Assembly (NCBI RefSeq): GCF_006968745.1
Contig: NZ_CP030118.1
Span: 496,001 to 560,000 of the forward strand
DNA from: Brasilonema sennae CENA114
GTDB taxonomy: Bacteria; Cyanobacteriota; Cyanobacteriia; Cyanobacteriales; Nostocaceae
Reading direction: 5' to 3'
Length of the DNA: 64,000 nucleotides
This document shows positions 62,227-64,000 of this stretch, one piece after another. The notes under the pieces were generated by a model, which ran no database searches, was not told the origin of the DNA, and worked only from the letters and a program-made list of their open reading frames with translations. Position numbers and translations under genes: made by a program. Within the stretch, counting starts at the first letter, position 1; each line of letters begins with the position of its first letter.

Positions 62227-63282
62227 TCATACAACTGCACTACTAAGTTGCTTCGCCGTTTCAAAGAAGAAAGCAACATTCTCCTCTGGAGTTTCTGGTA
62301 AAACACCGTGACCAAGGTTAAGAATGTGCCCTTTATTGCCAGCTTTGCGAACAGTGTCGTAAATGCGATCGCGGATAAATTCCTTAGAACCAAACAGCAC
62401 ACCAGGGTCAAGATTTCCCTGCACTTTGAGGTGCTTGCCTAATCTTTCCCGTGCGTCTGCCATATCTACTGTCCAGTCTAGACTGATTAGATCCGCGCCT
62501 GATAGTGCCATCCTCTCAAGCAAACCTGCACTACCACTCACCAGTAGAATCAGGGGTGTATCAGGATGAGTTTCTCTGACTTGCTGGAAAACGCGCTGCT
62601 GATAGGGTAGTGCGAAGGTTTCATAATCTTGGGGACTCAATTGTCCTGCCCAAGAATCAAACATTTGCACAACTTGTGCGCCACAATCAATTTGATAGCG
62701 GACATAAGTGGCGATCGCATCTGCCAATTTTGTCAGCAACTTATCCAGCAGCGTCGGATTTGAGAACGCCATGTTTTTGATGATGGAATAAGTTTTTGAA
62801 CCTTTTCCCTCTACCGCATAAGCGGCTAATGTCCAAGGTGCACCGACAAAGCCCAACACAGTTGATTCGTTGCCTACTTCCTGCCGTAATGCTTGTAGGA
62901 TTGTTTTAATGAAAGGCAGCGATTCTTCCGGTTCTAAAGCATGCAGGTTATCGATTTGCTCTGAGGTGCGAATCGGCGAGTGAATGATTGGTCCTTTACC
63001 TTCAGCGATATCCATATCAATACCTAAACCAGGTAGCGGTGTGACGATATCAGAAAACAAAATCACTCCGTCTGGTTGAAAGGCTTTCCACGGTTGTAAG
63101 GATACTTCAATCGCTACTTCCGGTATTTCCGAGCGTTCACGAAAAGAAGGATACTTCTCCCTTAAATCTCGGTAAGCTTTCATATATCGTCCCGCTTGTC
63201 GCATCATCCATACGGGTGGACGGTCTAACGCTTCACCACGAGCTGCCCTGAGAAGATAAGGAGCGTTGGAGGAAATACCCAT
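62227..63282 (-). CDS. hemE: Uroporphyrinogen III decarboxylase HemE
   Basis: HemE removes four carboxyls from uroporphyrinogen III to give coproporphyrinogen III, a step to haem, chlorophyll and phycobilins. The 351 residues show the invariant [52 protein letters not shown], the [13 protein letters not shown] block, [12 protein letters not shown], and [19 protein letters not shown]. Length and termini are normal. Its last 59 coding bases plus the following bases are duplicated at 61112-61192. Single gene, no other haem gene adjacent. Confidence 0.96.
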   Translation of the reverse strand: MGISSNAPYLLRAARGEALDRPPVWMMRQAGRYMKAYRDLREKYPSFRERSEIPEVAIEVSLQPWKAFQPDGVILFSDIVTPLPGLGIDMDIAEGKGPIIHSPIRTSEQIDNLHALEPEESLPFIKTILQALRQEVGNESTVLGFVGAPWTLAAYAVEGKGSKTYSIIKNMAFSNPTLLDKLLTKLADAIATYVRYQIDCGAQVVQMFDSWAGQLSPQDYETFALPYQQRVFQQVRETHPDTPLILLVSGSAGLLERMALSGADLISLDWTVDMADARERLGKHLKVQGNLDPGVLFGSKEFIRDRIYDTVRKAGNKGHILNLGHGVLPETPEENVAFFFETAKQLSSAVV

Positions 63283-63436
63283 TTAACAGTTCATCCTAAA
63301 CTCTTTTTTATGTCATTGTTTAGCTTATCATCCTAGGATTGCCCTTTTTTAAGAAGACTTGCTTTTGAAGCGTTGCTCGTAAAAATTCTATTCAAATTGC
63401 ACTCAAAACTTCATAAATATTAAAGAAGAAGAACGC

Positions 63437-63457
63437 AGAACTCAGAACTCAGAACTC
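63437..63457. repeat. Heptamer AGAACTC, three copies
   Basis: Three exact 7-bp units in the 270-base gap between hemE and the LD-carboxypeptidase gene; another STRR-type array. No gene is seen in the rest of the gap. Confidence 0.85.
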
Positions 63458-63552
63458 AGAATGCAATTAAGTGGGCGTGACCTTGATCACAAAGTTTGTT
63501 TTGGTGAACCTAACCCTCATATTAAGAAATAAAGATTAACACCGCTGCTTGG

Positions 63553-64000
63553 TTAGAGTATATTCAAAATACCTTGGTCTGCATCTAATTCAACTGTAAC
63601 TCCCACAGGTAAAGCTGCATTGGGAGCGTCATGACCAAAAGGCAGGTTTGAGACAATGGGAATTTTTAAATCTCCTAGGCGATCGCGCAACACTTCCTCA
63701 ACACTAAAGCTAGGAACATTTGCAGGTGGTTCACAACGGCTAAAGCTACCCAGTGCAATTCCACTAACTTTTGATAAAACACTACTCATCCGCCACTGTG
63801 TTAGCATGCGGTCAATGCGGTACGGAGCTTCTGTCACATCCTCCAATGCCAAAATCACACCATCCAAATCTGGTAGCATTGGCGTACCAAGTAGATGAGT
63901 TGCCACCGTAAGATTACCTGGTAACACGATACCATTGACCACACCTCCACCCCAACCACAACCCTTTAAAGGTGCAAGAGGACGACCTTCCACACAATCA
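63553..64000 (-). CDS. LD-carboxypeptidase (S66 peptidase), 5' end outside window
   Basis: The frame is open to base 64000 (codons D-C-V-E-G-R-P-L upstream), so the start lies beyond the window. The visible 149 residues are the C-terminal part of an S66 serine LD-carboxypeptidase, which trims tetrapeptides in peptidoglycan recycling: GNLTVATHLLGTPMLPDLDG, VILALEDVTEAPYRIDRMLT (catalytic Glu region), GIALGSFSRC, VSNLPFGHDAPNAALPVG (catalytic His in FGHD). The Ser nucleophile lies in the missing half. Confidence 0.9.
   Translation of the reverse strand, partial: DCVEGRPLAPLKGCGWGGGVVNGIVLPGNLTVATHLLGTPMLPDLDGVILALEDVTEAPYRIDRMLTQWRMSSVLSKVSGIALGSFSRCEPPANVPSFSVEEVLRDRLGDLKIPIVSNLPFGHDAPNAALPVGVTVELDADQGILNIL

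Overview
The window reads as chromosome from a filamentous, probably heterocyst-lineage (Nostocales-type) cyanobacterium. Evidence: ycf54 (a subunit of the chlorophyll-biosynthesis cyclase), crtE and hemE; many GCGATCGC (HIP1-type) octamers; heptanucleotide tandem repeats (STRR-type); dense short palindromic repeats; a Nif11-type small protein; a PEP-CTERM protein; and several lineage-typical families (DUF3124, DUF3727, Mut7-C/ubiquitin-like, REC-thioredoxin reductase fusion). I saw no rRNA, tRNA, CRISPR array or prophage.

Layout. 1-7.8 kb holds housekeeping genes: partial pdxJ, a homologue of plant pathogen-related proteins, ycf54, a SPOR-like secreted protein, a PAP2-related membrane protein, crtE, folD, a TrkA-type K+ regulator and a DUF3124 lipoprotein. 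5.6-6.5 kb is gene-free and may be a decayed RNA-guided (IS200/IS605-superfamily) element. At 7.8-8.2 kb a dps gene is cut to about 43 codons by an IS630-family remnant next to a MITE. 8.5-15 kb has a pirin, an SDR, a Nif11 protein, a GH63-like glucosidase and small exported or peptidoglycan-binding proteins. 15.6-20.4 kb is an RND efflux operon with a 10-copy heptamer between its two genes. 20.5-22.1 kb is a compact TnpB locus: a catalytically intact TnpB diverging from a ribbon-helix-helix gene and an overlapping 50-codon ORF, with a 7-bp inverted repeat between them.

22-31.5 kb is rich in redox and detoxification genes: a double ABM-domain protein, an OYE-type ene-reductase, an SDR broken by one stop codon, a VOC protein, a REC-glutaredoxin-like-thioredoxin reductase fusion lacking the usual cysteines, a large di-haem cytochrome c peroxidase and a Cu/Zn SOD. 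32-34.4 kb is an OpuC-type osmoprotectant ABC transporter. 34.7-36.1 kb is a VapBC pair whose 5' part is duplicated around a GNAT gene. 36.2-39.8 kb has two paralogous cyclic-nucleotide-domain histidine kinases around another GNAT gene; neither has its own response regulator, so the REC-thioredoxin reductase fusion about 8 kb away is a candidate partner.

40-50.5 kb returns to housekeeping and envelope genes (hisA, Mut7-C nuclease, ROK kinase, tyrosinase, proB, yqeG, mltG, DUF3727, ruvX, GNAT). 50.6-64 kb holds a B12-binding radical SAM enzyme, a DUF4231 membrane protein, two probable surface-polysaccharide genes, an AraC-ICMT-epimerase set, a Tat-signal SMI1/KNR4 protein flanked by a direct repeat of the hemE 3' end, hemE, and a partial LD-carboxypeptidase.

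A strong theme is genome plasticity from small repeats: two MITE families (one with a 5-bp target duplication), palindromic repeats read in frame inside an SDR and a ROK gene, and two accessory genes (GNAT, SMI1) each bracketed by a direct repeat of a neighbouring gene.
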